Source: Marinospirillum perlucidum
Lineage (GTDB): Bacteria > Pseudomonadota > Gammaproteobacteria > Pseudomonadales > Halomonadaceae
Assembly (NCBI RefSeq): GCF_003336805.1
Contig: NZ_QFWJ01000002.1
Coordinates: 456,844 to 520,843, forward strand
DNA: 64,000 nucleotides
Direction of reading: 5' to 3'
The notes under the pieces are model-generated. The model was not told the origin of the DNA. It ran no database searches and saw only the letters and a program-made list of their open reading frames with translations. This document shows positions 62,514 to 64,000 of this stretch, piece after piece. Positions within the stretch are counted from its first letter, which is position 1, and the number at the start of each line of letters is the position of its first letter. The translations under genes and the position numbers were made by a program.

Positions 62514-63764
62514 TTACTTAGCCAAAGCGATCTGGTTGCGCCCGCCTTTTTTGGCCTTGTAGAGTGCCTGGTCGGCGGCTTTGATGACCTCTTCGGGATT
62601 ACCCAGTTCCGGCCCTCGCTCAGCAATACCCATGCTGATGGTGACACTGACCCAGTCGCGATCGGTTTTCGATCTTTTCTTCTTACCTTCTTTATCTTTA
62701 TCAGGGCGACTCTTCTCGTCCCTGATCTTGACCTGATAGTTTTCTATGGCGACACGCAGTTTTTCCAGGTAGGGCTTGGCCTGCTCCGCCGTCTTGCCGG
62801 GGAACACCAGAGTAAATTCTTCCCCGCCATAACGATAGGCCTTGCCACCGCCACTGACACGTTTGAGCTGGGCAGCAACCATCTTGAGGACCTGATCCCC
62901 GAGGTCGTGACCATAGGTGTCGTTAAAGTTCTTGAATTTGTCGACATCCGACATGGCGATGGCGTAGTTTCGACCCAGTCGCTGAAGGCGTTCATTCAGG
63001 GCCCGACGACCGGGAAGACCGGTGAGATCATCACGAAAAGCCATTTGAAAGGCCTCATGCAAAACGGCCAAACTAAGCATAACCAGGGCCATAGCGGTGG
63101 CCAGCTGTGGAATCAGTTCTTCGGCAAAATGCGGCAGCATGAGAACGCTAGCCGTTAAAGCGACCCACTGGGCAGCAAAATACGGCTGGGGATTGAGTAG
63201 CAGTTGTATAAAGAGGACAACAAGAGAGATCAGAAAGACAAAAAAGGAGATTTGTGGCAGTCCCAGACTTTCCAGGTAAAAAGAAGGGTAGTGAACCGGC
63301 GTGAACAGTTGATCCAGCTGCAAAGGGAAACGCAGAGCTACAGCCACTGTAATGGTAAGGATTAGACCGAAAACCAGACTGCGAAGCAAAAGGTCTTGGA
63401 GAAGATGAAAGCGCTCCGTCCACAGGGAGTTAACCAGTATAAATAGCGGTAGAAAAAAACTGAGCAGGTTGTAAGCCATTTCAGGTTGCAGGATGGCTGC
63501 TGCGCCCTGAGTGGCGGGCTGGTTAATCGTCAGCATTAACGCCTGGTAGCCACCAAATACAAAGAGGATGGCAAAAAAGTTACGCGTGCGGGCATAACTC
63601 AGGGTAAGCAGGGCACCAATTAAAGCAAAGAGCCAGATACTCAGATCTACAAGATGAGTAAGCTCACCAGGCAGGAGCTCAAACACAAGAATAAAGAGAA
63701 CAGCAGCTGCCAGAAGAAGAGGGGCAATGAATAAAGAAAACAAATGGGTCAGACGGTGACGCAC
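62514..63764 (-). CDS. Membrane GGDEF diguanylate cyclase
   Basis: A 416-residue protein. Seven or so membrane helices (1-235) of the MHYT/7TM-like type precede a GGDEF domain with the active-site GGEEF at 313-317 (YRYGGEEFTLVF). It should make cyclic di-GMP. No RxxD inhibitory site lies before the motif. A highly charged insertion of about 25 residues (RDEKSRPDKDKEGKKKRSKTDRDW, 348-371) interrupts the domain between its last conserved strands. It precedes, and is coupled to, the SRAP-like gene. Confidence 0.88.
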   Translation of the reverse strand: MRHRLTHLFSLFIAPLLLAAAVLFILVFELLPGELTHLVDLSIWLFALIGALLTLSYARTRNFFAILFVFGGYQALMLTINQPATQGAAAILQPEMAYNLLSFFLPLFILVNSLWTERFHLLQDLLLRSLVFGLILTITVAVALRFPLQLDQLFTPVHYPSFYLESLGLPQISFFVFLISLVVLFIQLLLNPQPYFAAQWVALTASVLMLPHFAEELIPQLATAMALVMLSLAVLHEAFQMAFRDDLTGLPGRRALNERLQRLGRNYAIAMSDVDKFKNFNDTYGHDLGDQVLKMVAAQLKRVSGGGKAYRYGGEEFTLVFPGKTAEQAKPYLEKLRVAIENYQVKIRDEKSRPDKDKEGKKKRSKTDRDWVSVTISMGIAERGPELGNPEEVIKAADQALYKAKKGGRNQIALAK

Positions 63765-63883
63765 GGATAATTCCTTCTATATATAAGGGCTGTAGGTAGA
63801 CCCCTGAACCACATTAGGATGCTCATCGAGTATAAAGCTTCAACACCTCTTTGCGTAGTCTGTAATTTTTTTTCACCAACCCC

Positions 63884-63911
63884 TTGCATCTGAAAAATTA
63901 GTGCCTATAAT
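63884..63911 (+). promoter_or_regulatory. Sigma70 promoter of the tmRNA gene
   Basis: TTGCAT (63884-63889) and a perfect TATAAT (63906-63911) are 16 bp apart. The predicted RNA 5' end is about 13 bases downstream. Confidence 0.65.
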
Positions 63912-63924
63912 ACGCCTCTCTTGT

Positions 63925-64000
63925 CGGGGAGGCAGCGGTTTCGACCGGTGTTGAGGAGCTGGCAAGAGGTCTGCAAGAAGTTGTTTTTTGGAAGTTTTTT
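63925..64000 (+). ncRNA. ssrA: tmRNA (ssrA), 5' part only
   Basis: The RNA begins GGGGAGGCAGCGGTTTCGACCGG. GG(T)TTCGAC near base 13 is the T-arm-like start of tmRNA, and a strong promoter lies just upstream. The window ends after about 76 bases, so the tag peptide and 3' tRNA half cannot be checked. Confidence 0.55.

Overview
The window looks like a stretch of chromosome from a halophilic or marine gammaproteobacterium of the Oceanospirillales type. Pointers are an ectoine hydroxylase (EctD), sodium-coupled PutP and NSS transporters, a Pseudomonas-like class Ia ribonucleotide reductase with two ATP cones, NtrBC, MinCDE and UmuDC. The genus is my inference and was not tested. No replication origin, prophage or CRISPR array was seen.

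Layout. 1-2279: a two-partner secretion pair on the minus strand (partial TpsA, then TpsB). 2614-8340: proline uptake and oxidation (putP, putA) with a divergent AraC-type regulator. 8540-11613: cytochrome c5, Rep helicase and TrmL. 11687-16818: NtrBC with a sigma54 promoter and an NtrC site, then an RstAB-like two-component pair. 17154-21345: nrdAB behind a DnaA-box-like and an NrdR-box-like element. 21640-23630: small periplasmic and flavin proteins and a frameshifted CAP-domain gene.

23742-33590 holds the most coherent system: an ABC transporter, two DUF1989 proteins, a biotin-dependent carboxylase and an allophanate hydrolase. They follow a guanidine-I (ykkC) riboswitch, which lies downstream of a near-consensus sigma54 promoter and an NtrC-type site. 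Automated annotation would call this urea degradation. The riboswitch and gene content argue for guanidine import and use as a nitrogen source, with transcription under nitrogen control (the ntrBC genes are in the same window) and the leader sensing the substrate.

33787-38216: a TPR/outer-membrane-barrel protein, a FecR-domain protein and a CHASE2 adenylate cyclase, a probable envelope-to-cAMP signalling operon. 38305-43830: NSS transporter, HdeD-like membrane protein, a MITE-like repeat, an OB-fold periplasmic protein, ectD and a divergent Crp/Fnr regulator. 43869-45611: umuDC with a LexA box. 46039-48906: an integron gene-cassette array without an integrase. Two attC sites and three cassette junctions, whose core sites match in the way the cassette mechanism predicts, carry DUF2971, HEPN-like and HNH genes.

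49140-58939: initiator tRNA, an acetoacetyl-CoA reductase, a DUF349 coiled-coil protein, a phosphoketolase-like enzyme, minCDE and sbcB. 58933-63764: an M16 lipoprotein protease, an SRAP-family protein that has lost all four catalytic residues, and a GGDEF membrane protein. The last 76 bases look like the 5' end of tmRNA. Coordinates of regulatory sites were read by eye from the sequence; no database search was run.
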